Origin: Desulfobacter vibrioformis DSM 8776
GTDB taxonomy: Bacteria > Desulfobacterota > Desulfobacteria > Desulfobacterales > Desulfobacteraceae
Direction: 5' to 3'
DNA length: 64,000 nucleotides
Assembly: GCF_000745975.1 (NCBI RefSeq)
Contig: NZ_JQKJ01000001.1
Location: 124,001 to 188,000 of the forward strand
A program made the translations under genes and the position numbers. Numbering within the stretch: the stretch's first letter is position 1; the number at the start of each line of letters is the position of its first letter. This document shows positions 1 to 8,776 of the stretch, one piece after another. The notes under the pieces were generated by a model. The model did not search any database and was not told the DNA's origin. It worked only from the letters and a program-made list of their open reading frames with translations.

Positions 1-14
1 TCAAGGATAAATCC

Positions 15-944
15 ATGACATTTAAACCATCTATCGCGTTTAGAGCCAAAGCCAAGGCCGGGGAGGCTATGGTAGAGGCCTTTAGTAAAACAATCGGCAA
101 GCAGCTGGGGGTGACCCTTCATACCCACCAGGGCCCGCCGCTTATGGCGTGGGCCAAAATCGGATCGGACAAAAAAGAGACCCTGGTCATGATTCATGGC
201 TTTGGGGACCGAAAAGAAAGCTTTTATTTCATGTCAAAATTTTTAAAAGAAAAGCTGAATCTTGTTATTCCGGATCTGCCGGGGTTTGGAAAGTCTTGTA
301 TGGACCCGGATCTTGTTTATAGTTTGGAGAATTATATTGACTGGTTGGGGCGGTTCATTGAACAAACCGGTCCGGAATCGTTCCACCTTGCCGGATGTTC
401 CATGGGGGGGGCCATTGCCGCAAAGTTTGCGGCCCAATTTCCTTCCAGAGTCAAATCCTTGTCTTTGGTGGACCCGGCCGGTTTTTACCTGCCCGGGAAG
501 CACTCTGTTTATGATGAGGCCCTGGCCGGGTCCAATATTTTTCATATAAGTTCTCCCTCGGATTTCGAGAGTTTACAATCAAGACTTTTTAGAAAAAGCC
601 CGCCGCTTCCTGCGTGTGTCAAGGAGTATATGATTTTAAAGGCCATGGGGGACCGGACGTGGCTTGCCAAGATATTTGATGAACTGATGGACATGGATTC
701 AATAAAGTCCGGCAACATCTCTTTGGAACAGGCCTCTTTAAATCATCTTTGCAAAGCGATTACCATGCCTGTTATGCTGTTTTGGGGACGCCATGATTCT
801 CTTTTGCCCTGGGAAACAGCGCTGTTTGTAGAAAAATTATTTCCCCGTGCACAGGTTCATATCTATGAGGAATATGGCCACGTTCCCCATTTGGAGGGCC
901 CCAAAAAATTGGCCGGGCACATGCTGGATTTTATATGCGGGTAG
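15..944 (+). CDS. alpha/beta-fold hydrolase
   Basis: This 309-residue protein has the layout of an alpha/beta hydrolase. An oxyanion-hole motif HGFGD lies near residue 61. The nucleophile elbow is G-C-S-M-G-G near residue 127. An acid-region motif FWGRHDSLLPW and a C-terminal catalytic His in EEYGHVPHLEGP follow. The ATG is preceded by AAGGAT at a normal distance. There is no signal peptide, so it is probably cytoplasmic. The substrate cannot be told from sequence; esterases, lipases and C-C bond hydrolases all share this pattern. A stem-loop lies about 170 bases downstream, so it is probably transcribed separately from the MATE gene that follows. Confidence 0.85.
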   Translation: MTFKPSIAFRAKAKAGEAMVEAFSKTIGKQLGVTLHTHQGPPLMAWAKIGSDKKETLVMIHGFGDRKESFYFMSKFLKEKLNLVIPDLPGFGKSCMDPDLVYSLENYIDWLGRFIEQTGPESFHLAGCSMGGAIAAKFAAQFPSRVKSLSLVDPAGFYLPGKHSVYDEALAGSNIFHISSPSDFESLQSRLFRKSPPLPACVKEYMILKAMGDRTWLAKIFDELMDMDSIKSGNISLEQASLNHLCKAITMPVMLFWGRHDSLLPWETALFVEKLFPRAQVHIYEEYGHVPHLEGPKKLAGHMLDFICG

Positions 945-1260
945 ACGCTTTTGGGAACGGGTCCAGGCCCTGATTGAGATCGCCCATCCCGAAGACCATC
1001 CCTGCCTTGCGGGCGGACCCGGCAACCAGGCCATCATTGCCGCGGTAAGGATTGCAGCAATTATAAATTTGACCAGCCCACAATTGTGCGGTGCCCGCCA
1101 TATCCTCCAACGGTGGGCACAAAAAAGCGTGCCCACTCTACCGGCTGGGCTTGATTTTTTACCATGAAGTCCATTCTTCATGTCCGTCCGGAAATAGCCT
1201 TGACCTGACACCCCTGCTGATATAGGATTTTCTATTTTAATCTAAAGCAGGCCTTTTTAT
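945..1260. other. intergenic region with stem-loop
   Basis: No gene is supported here; the open frames across 847-1211 look like shadows and have no ribosome binding site. The region holds one clear stem-loop at 1113-1136, listed separately. Confidence 0.6.
1113..1136 (+). terminator. candidate terminator stem-loop
   Basis: GTGGGCAC (1113-1120) pairs perfectly with GTGCCCAC (1129-1136) around an A-rich 8-base loop. A T-run (GATTTTTTAC) follows only about 20 bases later, so it is not a textbook intrinsic terminator. Its position after the hydrolase gene supports a 3'-end role. Confidence 0.45.
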
Positions 1261-2658
1261 ATGCATGTCACAGACCGGGAGACAGTACTTCCCCCAAGAC
1301 TTTTTTTAAGCCTGCTTTTTACCCTGGCCCTGCCCATTTCCCTGCAATACCTTCTGACCTGTTCCATGGCTGTGATAGACATGCTCATGATCGGCCAGCT
1401 TAATGATGCTGCGGTGGCTGCCGTGGGCATTGCCAACCAGTTTGTTTTTATCTTTTTTGTCATCCAGTTCGGCATCCACTCGGGCATAGCCATATTTACG
1501 GCCCAGTACTGGGGCAAACAGGATATCTCACGAATCCACCAGTTGTCCGGTCTTGGGATACTGGCAGGCTTTGCCATAGGTTGCGTGTTTGCCGGGGCCG
1601 CTCTGTTTTTTCCCGGGGCCATGATCTCAGTATTTTCCAGTGATGCCGACGTTGTACGCCTTGGGGCCGGATACCTTCGTATTGTGGGATTTGCCTTTGT
1701 TCCTTTCTGCGTCACGTTTTCCTTTATGACCAATATGAGGAGCATGGGGTTTGCCTTCGTGCCCTTGATCGCTTCACTTGCAGCCGTAGTTGTCAATATT
1801 GTGCTCAACTACTGCCTGATTTTCGGCAACTTTGGCTTTCCCGCCATGGGTGTTACAGGTGCGGCCATTGGCACCTGCACGGCAAAATTGATTGAAACCG
1901 GCCTTTTAACGGCGATCATCTACCTGAAACCCTATCCCCTTGCCGCGTCAGTAAAAAAAATGCTGGGGTTCGACCTTGCCTTTGTCAAGCGGGTCATGGC
2001 CACTTGCTGGCCTGTGTTCCTCAATGAAGTTTTCTGGGTTACGGGCGTGAGCATGTACAAACTGGTTTACGCCCGCATGGGGACCCAGTCCATTGCTGCG
2101 GTCAATATCGTGGCCACCCTTGAGGAATTTTTATTTGTTCCCTTTTTCGGCATGTTCCATGCCGGGTCCATTCTCATCGGCAACAGCATCGGGGCAAAAA
2201 GATACAGCCAGGCGTTTGCCTATGGCAAATTCATGCTTTTGGCCCAGCTTCCCATGGCCCTTGGCGCAGGGCTTGTGCTCATTCTGTGCAGAAATTTCAT
2301 CCTTGGATTTTACAATATTTCCTTTGCCGCCCACGCCAATGCCTACTACCTGATGCTGACCACGGGTCTAGTCCTTTGGGCAAAGACCACCAATTTTACA
2401 ACGGTGGTATCGGTGTTCAGGGGCGGGGGAGACACCAGGTTCGGTTTTTTCATGGACCTGAGTGCGGTGTGGTGCATTGGTGTGCCCATGGCGTTCACAG
2501 GAGCCTTTGTTCTGCATTGGCCCGTGTACGGTGTCATGGCCCTGATCGCCCTGGAAGAGATGTTCAAGCTGATTATCGGGTTGCCGCGGTTTTTTTCAAA
2601 GAAATGGATTAAAGATCTTGTGGCAGATCCGGAAATACGCCCTGGGCAGAATCCTTGA
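1261..2658 (+). CDS. MATE family efflux transporter
   Basis: The 465-residue protein is hydrophobic throughout, with about 12 predicted membrane segments in two similar halves, as in MATE exporters of 440-480 residues. N-terminal features such as the PISLQYLLTCSMAVIDMLMIGQL stretch (about 25-47) and the later GGGDTRFGFFMDL segment are typical of the family. It would export drugs or metabolites using a Na+ or H+ gradient. The chosen ATG is the first in the frame and has only a weak upstream AAGCAGG. The next gene starts 26 bases downstream, so the two are probably cotranscribed. The substrate is unknown. Confidence 0.88.
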   Translation: MHVTDRETVLPPRLFLSLLFTLALPISLQYLLTCSMAVIDMLMIGQLNDAAVAAVGIANQFVFIFFVIQFGIHSGIAIFTAQYWGKQDISRIHQLSGLGILAGFAIGCVFAGAALFFPGAMISVFSSDADVVRLGAGYLRIVGFAFVPFCVTFSFMTNMRSMGFAFVPLIASLAAVVVNIVLNYCLIFGNFGFPAMGVTGAAIGTCTAKLIETGLLTAIIYLKPYPLAASVKKMLGFDLAFVKRVMATCWPVFLNEVFWVTGVSMYKLVYARMGTQSIAAVNIVATLEEFLFVPFFGMFHAGSILIGNSIGAKRYSQAFAYGKFMLLAQLPMALGAGLVLILCRNFILGFYNISFAAHANAYYLMLTTGLVLWAKTTNFTTVVSVFRGGGDTRFGFFMDLSAVWCIGVPMAFTGAFVLHWPVYGVMALIALEEMFKLIIGLPRFFSKKWIKDLVADPEIRPGQNP

Positions 2659-2684
2659 ACTATCTGTCATAAAAGGAGAAAAAA

Positions 2685-3530
2685 TTGAAATATCTGGGTG
2701 CCCATGTGAGTGCGGCAGGCGGCGTTGAAAACGCGCCGATCAATGCCCAAAAAATAGGCGCCTCCTGTTTTGCCCTTTTTACAAAAAATCAGCGGCAGTG
2801 GCAGGCCAGGCCCTTATCAGACAAAAGCATCAATGAGTTTAAAGCAAACTGCAGGGATCTGGGGTTCGGGCCCGGGCAGATTCTTGCCCACGACTCCTAT
2901 CTCATCAACCTGGGCCACCCGGAACAAGCGGCCCTGGAAAAATCCAGACTTGGGTTCATGGATGAAATGCAGCGGTGCCGTCAGCTTGGCATTGCCATGC
3001 TCAATTTTCATCCGGGTTCCACGTTAAAGAAAATCAGCATGGATGAGTGTCTTGCAACCATTGCCCAGTCCATTAACCTTGCCCTTCAAAAGGTGCCGGA
3101 TGTCATGGCTGTGATTGAAAACACCGCAGGCCAGGGCAGCAATGTGGGATTTGCCTTTGAACAGATAAAAACCATTATTGAGCGGGTGGACGATCAATCC
3201 CGCATCGGGGTGTGCATTGACACCTGCCACGCCTTTGCTGCCGGATATGATTTTGTTTCCCGGGAAGGGTATGAGAAAACCTGGGACCTGTTTGACTCAA
3301 TTATCGGCTTTGAAAAATTAAAGGGCATGCACCTGAACGATGCCAAAAAGCAGATTAATTCCAGGGTGGACCGGCATGAAAGCTTAGGAAAGGGCCAGCT
3401 TGGCCTTGCCGCTTTCCGGCAGATCATGGAAGACAAGCGCCTGAACAATATTCCCATGATTCTGGAAACACCTGACAATAACATCTGGGCCAAAGAGATT
3501 TCCCTGCTCAAATCGTTGATCAATACCTGA
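2685..3530 (+). CDS. nfo: deoxyribonuclease IV (AP endonuclease)
   Basis: This is endonuclease IV, which cuts 5' to abasic sites in base-excision repair. The 281-residue length is normal for the family. Visible signatures are the start [16 protein letters not shown], the NFHPGS motif, [13 protein letters not shown], the metal-ligand stretch [22 protein letters not shown], and the C-terminal ILETPDNN. These carry the His, Glu and Asp ligands of the trinuclear zinc site. It starts with TTG, supported by AAAGGAGAA five bases upstream. A pyrimidine-dimer glycosylase starts 19 bases after its stop. The two form a natural repair pair, because the glycosylase/lyase leaves ends that endonuclease IV can clean. 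Confidence 0.95.
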   Translation: MKYLGAHVSAAGGVENAPINAQKIGASCFALFTKNQRQWQARPLSDKSINEFKANCRDLGFGPGQILAHDSYLINLGHPEQAALEKSRLGFMDEMQRCRQLGIAMLNFHPGSTLKKISMDECLATIAQSINLALQKVPDVMAVIENTAGQGSNVGFAFEQIKTIIERVDDQSRIGVCIDTCHAFAAGYDFVSREGYEKTWDLFDSIIGFEKLKGMHLNDAKKQINSRVDRHESLGKGQLGLAAFRQIMEDKRLNNIPMILETPDNNIWAKEISLLKSLINT

Positions 3531-3549
3531 GCCCAGTTAAGGAATTTTC

Positions 3550-4281
3550 ATGAGAATCTGGGATCTTCATCCAGGATACCTGAACCGCCAGAGTTTATTA
3601 GGCGAACACCGGGAACTTCACGGCGTGGTTTCCATTATTGTCAACCACAAAAAAGGCTATTCCCGGCACCCGGAAACCCTGCGCTGGATGGATTTTGGCT
3701 GGGCACTGAACAAACGCCACCAGCTTTTAGCCGCAGAGATGAAGTTGCGGGGGTATAATGAGCAATCGCCTGTGCGCATCCGGAAAAACAAAGGACTGTG
3801 GCCTGATACATTTATTGATGAACCCTATGTCCAGATCCGGCTGCTCATGGAAAAATACCGGAACAAGGAACCGGGACGCATTCGGTTGCCCCAAAATGCC
3901 CAGCAGATGTGGCGTCAGCATAAATACGCGGTCATGGCCCGGGATGTGCCCCTGTACAAAAGAATCGGCGCAGATGTGGCCTGTATGGGTCCTGGGGATG
4001 ATTTCAGCAGCCTGGCCCGCCTTCTGGTGGAAACCTTGAGAACCCCGCCATCCCGGGGTGGATTAAAAAACGCGCTCCAGCATATGTGGGGGTATGTGTC
4101 GGACCGGTATGAAGAATCCCGGGAGCCGGTGAACGACTGGTCCATGGCCGCTTTGCTGGCGCGGATTCAGGACATGGCGTTCAGATACCGGCAGCCGTAT
4201 CTGATGGAATCCGTTGCGCTAAGCGAACTTGCTGTGTGGATAGACGTAATGTCAGTTTCGGACGGCTCATGCGGATTATAA
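3550..4281 (+). CDS. pyrimidine dimer DNA glycosylase (T4 endonuclease V family) with C-terminal extension
   Basis: The N-terminal ~100 residues resemble T4 endonuclease V (PF03013). They contain LLGEHRELHGVV, matching the phage L-x-E-Y-R-E-L region with the catalytic Glu, and MDFGWALNKRHQLLAAEMKLRGYN, matching the family's K-R-x-x-E-L-I-A-E-C-L-K-R-G-F-N helix. Such enzymes excise UV photodimers by a glycosylase/AP-lyase reaction. The protein is 243 residues, about 100 longer than the phage enzyme. The extension (about 105-243) has a YKRIGADVACMGPGDDFSSL stretch and no domain I recognise. It follows nfo by 19 bases and a terminator follows the gene. Confidence 0.8.
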   Translation: MRIWDLHPGYLNRQSLLGEHRELHGVVSIIVNHKKGYSRHPETLRWMDFGWALNKRHQLLAAEMKLRGYNEQSPVRIRKNKGLWPDTFIDEPYVQIRLLMEKYRNKEPGRIRLPQNAQQMWRQHKYAVMARDVPLYKRIGADVACMGPGDDFSSLARLLVETLRTPPSRGGLKNALQHMWGYVSDRYEESREPVNDWSMAALLARIQDMAFRYRQPYLMESVALSELAVWIDVMSVSDGSCGL

Positions 4282-4304
4282 TGTATTTTTAAACAGAAGA
4301 AAGG

Positions 4305-4333
4305 TCCACCCACTATGGTGGATTTTATTGTTT
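4305..4333 (+). terminator. intrinsic terminator
   Basis: TCCACC (4305-4310) and GGTGGA (4317-4322) form a 6-bp stem with a 6-base loop, followed by TTTTATTGTTT. It ends the nfo/glycosylase unit and overlaps the 3' end of the convergent ParB-like gene. Confidence 0.65.
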
Positions 4334-5074
4334 CCATGGCCCTTGGTCCCTGATCAGGTCAAGGATCGCTTCAAGATCGGCCACGGCTTTCTCCTGGCTG
4401 ACCTCCTGCCATCCGTTTTCCCGGATACGGGTCAGCTCTTTGAGAAATTTTCCCAGGGACTGGGTGTACTTTGCCGAAAGCCCGAGCCCGTCGGTCTCCC
4501 TGCCTCGAATTTCACCACTTTCACGGCGTTGGGCCTGGACTTCGTTAAAGGCCTTGTTAATGGATTTTTCCCCGGATTGAACCTGTTCCTGGATATCTGG
4601 ACTGCCGTATTCCATGACTTTTCTGGCTTTATCCACCTTTTGGGGGCTGATGCCCAGCTCTTTGGCCCGGATTTCGTTTTCCGCCTTGCGCGTGGTTTTT
4701 TGATCCGCGTCATCTTTTTTGTGCATGTCATCCAAAAGCGCCAGGCACTTTACAATATTATCGTCAGACATGTTGCGCCGGTTTCGCTGGGCATGAAAGC
4801 TGTAAAGCAGGGCGTCATCCTCGTCCTCAAAGGATTTATATACCACCGGCACCTGATCCAGGTGCATGTTTCTGGCGGCTGCAAATCGGGTGTGGCCGTC
4901 CACGAGTACATTTTCCTCTTTCCAGACCACCAGGGGACATACCGGATCAAACCCATTTACCTCCATGTCCTGGCTTATGGCAGCCAGGGTCTCTTCCTGG
5001 ATGGGGAACAGTTTGTCAAAGGGGTGCCGGGTGGTTAAGGTGTCAGGGTTTACAAAGGTTGTGTTTAATTCCAT
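4325..5074 (-). CDS. ParB/Srx-domain protein
   Basis: The 249-residue protein has an N-terminal ParB-like (ParB/Srx fold) domain. Visible elements are NGFDPVCPLVVWKEENVLVDGHTRFAAARN, where VDGHTR is the conserved nucleotide-binding/catalytic box, and VPVVYKSFEDEDDALLYSFHAQRNRRNM. A charged middle region (about 120-175) contains a helical segment, KELGISPQKVDKARKV, that could be an HTH. The rest is coiled. No parA is nearby and it lies far from any visible replication origin, so a role as a chromosome-partition factor is doubtful. Stand-alone ParB-like proteins often act as regulators or nucleases. It follows the siroheme protein gene by 36 bases in the same direction. Confidence 0.75.
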   Translation of the reverse strand: MELNTTFVNPDTLTTRHPFDKLFPIQEETLAAISQDMEVNGFDPVCPLVVWKEENVLVDGHTRFAAARNMHLDQVPVVYKSFEDEDDALLYSFHAQRNRRNMSDDNIVKCLALLDDMHKKDDADQKTTRKAENEIRAKELGISPQKVDKARKVMEYGSPDIQEQVQSGEKSINKAFNEVQAQRRESGEIRGRETDGLGLSAKYTQSLGKFLKELTRIRENGWQEVSQEKAVADLEAILDLIRDQGPWKQ

Positions 5075-5110
5075 TGTTTTTTCCGAATGAATATTGAAGA
5101 CGTTCCTGGG

Positions 5111-5764
5111 CTAAAGATAGAGACCTAACTTCTCTTTGATGGTCTGGATCTCCATCTTTTCAACAAAACGGGAGGTCCTTTGCTTGGCCGGGGCGGTTTC
5201 GCAGTAAAGATCGAGAAATTTTTGGCAAAGCTCAAGGGCCTTTTGCGTGGACAGGCCTTTTGCCAGTTCATCACCGATTCTGGGTTTCATGCCGGAATTA
5301 CCGCCCACAAACATGCGCCAGCCTTTGGGTGTGCCGATGAATCCGATGTCCCGGATGCGGGATTCTGCGCAGCTGAAGGTGCAGCCGGAAATGCCCAGTT
5401 TGATTTTGGCCGGTGTTGGAACGGAGCCGAATTTTTCCTCAAGGATTTGGGCAAGTCCCATGGCATCCTGCTTGCCAAATTTACACCATTGGGTCCCCGG
5501 ACATGCCTGGACATAGTGTCCGCCGGGTCTGAATGGCATGGCGTCGCACAGGGCCTGGATCTTTTCCCTGCTGAGCCCGTAAAATTCAATACGTTGTCCC
5601 GAGGTCAGCTTCACCGCCGGCACCTCATAGGCCCGGACAAGTTCAGCCATTTTTTCCAGATCCCGGGCGCTGAGTTTCCCGGAAGGCGGCGTGATGCGGG
5701 CGGCAAATGTTTTACCGTCCCGTTGCAGGATTACACCGGGGGGAAGGGGTTTTTCTTGTGACAT
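5111..5764 (-). CDS. small siroheme/[4Fe-4S] sulfite or nitrite reductase-like protein
   Basis: This 217-residue protein has an N-terminal ferredoxin-like half-domain (about 15-75, with KLTSGQRIEFYGL) followed by the cluster/siroheme site. C88-x5-C94 (CPGTQWC) and C128-x3-C132 (CTFSC) match the four-Cys signature that holds the [4Fe-4S] cluster coupled to siroheme. The length and arrangement match the ~218-residue low-spin 'assimilatory-type' sulfite reductase known from Desulfovibrio. It would reduce sulfite, or possibly nitrite, in the cytoplasm. GGAGA lies seven bases before the ATG. It is clearly not the dissimilatory DsrAB enzyme, which is far larger. The ParB-like gene follows in the same direction. 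Confidence 0.85.
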   Translation of the reverse strand: MSQEKPLPPGVILQRDGKTFAARITPPSGKLSARDLEKMAELVRAYEVPAVKLTSGQRIEFYGLSREKIQALCDAMPFRPGGHYVQACPGTQWCKFGKQDAMGLAQILEEKFGSVPTPAKIKLGISGCTFSCAESRIRDIGFIGTPKGWRMFVGGNSGMKPRIGDELAKGLSTQKALELCQKFLDLYCETAPAKQRTSRFVEKMEIQTIKEKLGLYL

Positions 5765-6050
5765 ACAGGGTCTCCGGGGATTTTTGTTACAGGTTGAGGG
5801 CCGTTGCCTTTAGCAAAACACCGTTGGAATATAATTCGATATTTATCAAATTCAAGGGCTCAAGTCTCTTTTGATCTTGTTCTGCCGGACTGGGATGAAT
5901 CGTCTGCTCCGCAGGATATCACCAGAATATGTTTCATGAGATTGCCCTGTGTGTGGAAAAATTAAAAGTTTTGGTTTAATGCGTTTTACGTTATGGTGGC
6001 TTTTTTAAATACTGATTTACACTTAACATACAAAAGAGGTAGGTACTGCC

Positions 6051-7226
6051 ATGCCCATTGCAGACAAGATGGTCGGAATAGTAAAATCCGCATCCATGAT
6101 CAGAAAAATGTTTGAGGAAGGCATCCGGATGAGAGAACAGTTCGGGGCTGATAATGTGTTTGATTTTTCTTTGGGAAATCCCGATGTGCCGCCGCCGCCG
6201 GTGGTCAAGGAAACGGTTCTGGACCTGGTCAACGATGCCGCAACCTCCCATGGATATATGCCCAATGCAGGATATCCCTGGGTGCGCCAGGCCATAGCCG
6301 ATTACCTGAACGCCCAGTGCGGCGTTGGGATGACTTCGGATTTGGTGATTATGAGTGTGGGGGCCGCGGGTGCTTTGAATGATACCTTAAAAGCCCTGGT
6401 CAATCCCGGCGAAGAGATCCTGGTGCCGGCCCCCTATTTTGTGGGGTACAACCAGTACGCCTTTATTGTCGGAGCCAGCCTTAAAACCGTCTCTGCCAGG
6501 CCCGACTTTCATCTGGATCTTGGGGCCATTGAAGCAGCCATTAATAAAAATACCCGCGTTATGCTCATCAATTCCCCCAACAATCCCACGGGCGTGGTTT
6601 ACACCAGACAGGAGCTGGACGAACTGGGTCAGCTTCTGGAAAAGAAAAGCCGGGAGTTTGGTAAACGCATCTACCTGCTTTCGGACGAACCCTACCGCAA
6701 GATCGCCTATGATGTGGATGTGCCCTGGATGTTCGGCGTATATGACCATACCATTGTCCTGACCTCCTATTCCAAGGAACTCTCCCTGGCCGGCGAACGT
6801 GTGGGATATCTTGCGGTTCATCCTGGGGCTGAAGATGCGGAACTGATTGCGGTAGCCGCGGGCGTGGCCAACACCATGATGTTTGTGAACGCCCCGGCCC
6901 TGTTCCAGCAGGTGGTGGGAAAACTGCAGGGCGTGTGTGTGGATATCGACATCTACCGCAAACGCAGGGATATGATTTGTGAGGGGCTTGCGGCTGCAGG
7001 CTACGAATTCAACATCCCCGAAGGTGCATTCTATCTGTTCCCCAAGACCCCCATTGAAAATGATGTGGAATTTGCGGGTCTGCTTAAAAAAGAGAACATC
7101 CTGGCCGTTCCCGGTTCCGGATTTGGCGGCCCCGGCCATATCCGGCTCTCCTATGCTGTGCCTGAACAGGCCATTGTAAACTCAATGGCCGGGTTTAAAC
7201 GGGCTATGGCACAGGCAACGGGTTAA
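6051..7226 (+). CDS. PLP-dependent class I aminotransferase
   Basis: This is a fold-type I aminotransferase of 391 residues, the usual size for the aspartate/aromatic aminotransferase group. Motifs in order are DFSLGNPDVPPPP near residue 42, SVGAAGALND, NSPNNPTGVVY, LLSDEPYRKIAYD, and the PLP-lysine segment SYSKELSLAGERVGY near residue 245. The C-terminal arginine lies in GHIRLSYAVP. It would transfer an amino group from an amino acid to a 2-oxo acid in the cytoplasm; the exact substrate is not readable. A GAGGTAGG sequence precedes the ATG. The gene stands alone, with about 285 bases upstream and a convergent neighbour. Confidence 0.9.
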   Translation: MPIADKMVGIVKSASMIRKMFEEGIRMREQFGADNVFDFSLGNPDVPPPPVVKETVLDLVNDAATSHGYMPNAGYPWVRQAIADYLNAQCGVGMTSDLVIMSVGAAGALNDTLKALVNPGEEILVPAPYFVGYNQYAFIVGASLKTVSARPDFHLDLGAIEAAINKNTRVMLINSPNNPTGVVYTRQELDELGQLLEKKSREFGKRIYLLSDEPYRKIAYDVDVPWMFGVYDHTIVLTSYSKELSLAGERVGYLAVHPGAEDAELIAVAAGVANTMMFVNAPALFQQVVGKLQGVCVDIDIYRKRRDMICEGLAAAGYEFNIPEGAFYLFPKTPIENDVEFAGLLKKENILAVPGSGFGGPGHIRLSYAVPEQAIVNSMAGFKRAMAQATG

Positions 7227-7243
7227 TTTTATATTAATTCGTG

Positions 7244-7284
7244 AATTCGGGGACATGCATGTAATTAATGCCTGCCCCCGAATT
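7244..7284. terminator. stem-loop between convergent genes
   Basis: AATTCGGGG (7244-7252) pairs with CCCCGAATT (7276-7284) across a 23-base loop. It sits between the aminotransferase and trmO stop codons. There is no T-run immediately after the stem, so the terminator call is tentative. Confidence 0.4.
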
Positions 7285-7361
7285 ACCCCCAACGTTGCAT
7301 AAAAATTTTTTTTAATTAATGAGGTTCACAGCATTTTAATGAATGAAATCGGCTGAATCTG

Positions 7362-7838
7362 TCAGATAAACCTGCTGTCTGAGGTCATGGTTTGGGCTTT
7401 AACCTGGTTTTCCTCCAGCCACCCCGACCGGACATTTTCAGTTTTGGCATCAAAGCCCGGCACATACGGCTTAATGTCAATGAGCGGGGTGTTGTTCAAA
7501 ACATCAATATCCAGAATATCAATAGTGTTTTTTTCCCTTTTGACCAGGCGAACAATGGACAGCCCGATGGGGTTGGGACGCCGGGGCGCCCGGGTGGAGA
7601 ACAGCCCCCTTGGTTCAGTATCCATAAAAGGCGTGAGCACAAGATCAAATCCCTCGGACTGGTGAAAATGGTAGAGCAGGATCAGATGAGAAAATCCGTC
7701 AATGTCTGACAGGCCTTGTTCATACTCCGGATGGATGATAATCCGGCCCTGAACATCTTTGGCGCCGGCAGGCTGAATCGGCATGCCTTCGCGGTCTTCA
7801 AACGGTGTCTCTATTGTACCGATGTAAGTGATTTGCAT
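7362..7838 (-). CDS. trmO: tRNA (N6-threonylcarbamoyladenosine37-N6)-methyltransferase TrmO-like
   Basis: The protein belongs to the TsaA/TrmO family, whose bacterial member methylates N6 of t6A37 in some tRNA-Thr species using SAM. Signatures are IGTIETPFEDREGMPIQP at the N-terminus, GFSHLILLYHFHQSE, and STRAPRRPNPIGLSIVRL, the conserved SAM-binding strand. LIDIKPYVPGFD closes the core. I place the start at the ATG at 7838 (158 residues), because family members begin directly with this I-G-x-I-x-T/S-P-F strand and AGAAGAG lies upstream; a longer frame reaches 7880. The usual C-terminal extension of E. coli TrmO is absent, which is common. Confidence 0.85.
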   Translation of the reverse strand: MQITYIGTIETPFEDREGMPIQPAGAKDVQGRIIIHPEYEQGLSDIDGFSHLILLYHFHQSEGFDLVLTPFMDTEPRGLFSTRAPRRPNPIGLSIVRLVKREKNTIDILDIDVLNNTPLIDIKPYVPGFDAKTENVRSGWLEENQVKAQTMTSDSRFI

Positions 7839-7854
7839 AATAATCTCTTCTTGA

Positions 7855-8073
7855 TCATTCTTCTTGATTGATTTCTTCAAGTTTTGTTTTCAATATCCTG
7901 ATGATCGTTTCACAGGTCAAAACATTTTTTTCCCGTCCCTTATTTTCATAATACATCTGATTTAGTTCAGTTTTCTCAATGGCTTGTTTAAGGTTTGATT
8001 TTTGTACGGTATGAGACAATTGTTCCCATGATCTGGTTGTTTCTTCTGCCTGTGTTGCGCTTGTAGATTCCAC
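7855..8073 (-). CDS. small hypothetical protein upstream of trmO
   Basis: A 72-residue frame with a GTG start lies just before trmO in the same direction. It is rich in Glu, Thr and Lys, and its C-terminal half (ETIIRILKTKLEEINQEE) is predicted helical. I do not recognise it. There is no convincing ribosome binding site at the GTG. It may be a real short leader gene or a remnant; the IS element lies immediately upstream. Confidence 0.3.
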   Translation of the reverse strand: MESTSATQAEETTRSWEQLSHTVQKSNLKQAIEKTELNQMYYENKGREKNVLTCETIIRILKTKLEEINQEE

Positions 8074-8194
8074 CGTTTGAGTACCTGAGATTCGGCAAAA
8101 ATTCTCACTTACAGTTACATTTCACGGGAAAAAAACTTTCTCGTAAGATGGGAATTTTAAGATAGCAGGAACCGCCCATGCCTTGGCATCCTCC

Positions 8195-8212
8195 TCCCCC
8201 CTTTGGGGGGGA
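8195..8212. repeat. strong G/C hairpin near IS left side
   Basis: TCCCCCC (8195-8201) and GGGGGGGA (8205-8212) form a tight hairpin with a TTT loop. It lies outside the first transposase-type hairpin at 8289 and may be the terminator of the flanking DNA or part of the element's left end. Confidence 0.45.
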
Positions 8213-8324
8213 TAAGAGGGGGGGGGCTACGATTCTTTATTTAAGATACCTAAATTTTTTTTATTGTCCCAGTCGGTAGTAAAAACTATGGACTTTAGTC
8301 CAAGACTTTTAGTATCTGAATTGT

Positions 8325-8759
8325 ATGAGGTCATATCGAAAAGGTTCACATACGGTACATGATTTAAAAGTCCATTTAGTGTGGGTGACTAAATATCGGT
8401 ATCAAGTGCTGACTGAAGAGGTTGGGTACCGATTGAGAGATCTCATTCGCCAGGTTTGCGATAGTTATGATATCCATATTATCCAAGGCCGTGTCAGTAA
8501 GGATCATGTCCATCTCTATGTCTCATATCCGCCCAAACTTTCGATAAGCGATATGGTCCGTTTCATGAAAGGGAGAAGCTCCCGAAAAATCCAGGAAGAA
8601 TTTCCTCAACTTGGTAAACGCTACTGGGGTAAACACTTTTGGGGAATTGGTTATGCCGCGTTTAGTTCTGGTCATGTGACAGACGACATGATTCAGGAAT
8701 ACTTGAAGCATCATGAAAATCATCCCAATCATCAGGATGATAATTTTGTGATTGAATGA
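8325..8759 (+). CDS. tnpA: IS200/IS605 family transposase TnpA (Y1 HUH)
   Basis: The 144-residue protein is a complete single-domain HUH transposase. It shows HTVHDLKVHLVWVTKYRYQVL at the N-terminus, the metal-binding H-x-H in DHVHLYVSYPP near residue 65, and the catalytic Tyr in MIQEYLKHHENH near residue 126. Such enzymes move as single-stranded DNA through a 5'-phosphotyrosine intermediate. All key residues are present, so it could be active. The gene lies between hairpins with TTTA loops, as expected for its recognition sites. Confidence 0.9.
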   Translation: MRSYRKGSHTVHDLKVHLVWVTKYRYQVLTEEVGYRLRDLIRQVCDSYDIHIIQGRVSKDHVHLYVSYPPKLSISDMVRFMKGRSSRKIQEEFPQLGKRYWGKHFWGIGYAAFSSGHVTDDMIQEYLKHHENHPNHQDDNFVIE

Positions 8760-8776
8760 TTTTCAATCGTAACACA

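Noticed and set aside
4328-5038. 236-codon plus-strand frame opposite the ParB-like gene
   Set aside because: It is the shadow of a clearly recognised gene and resembles nothing.
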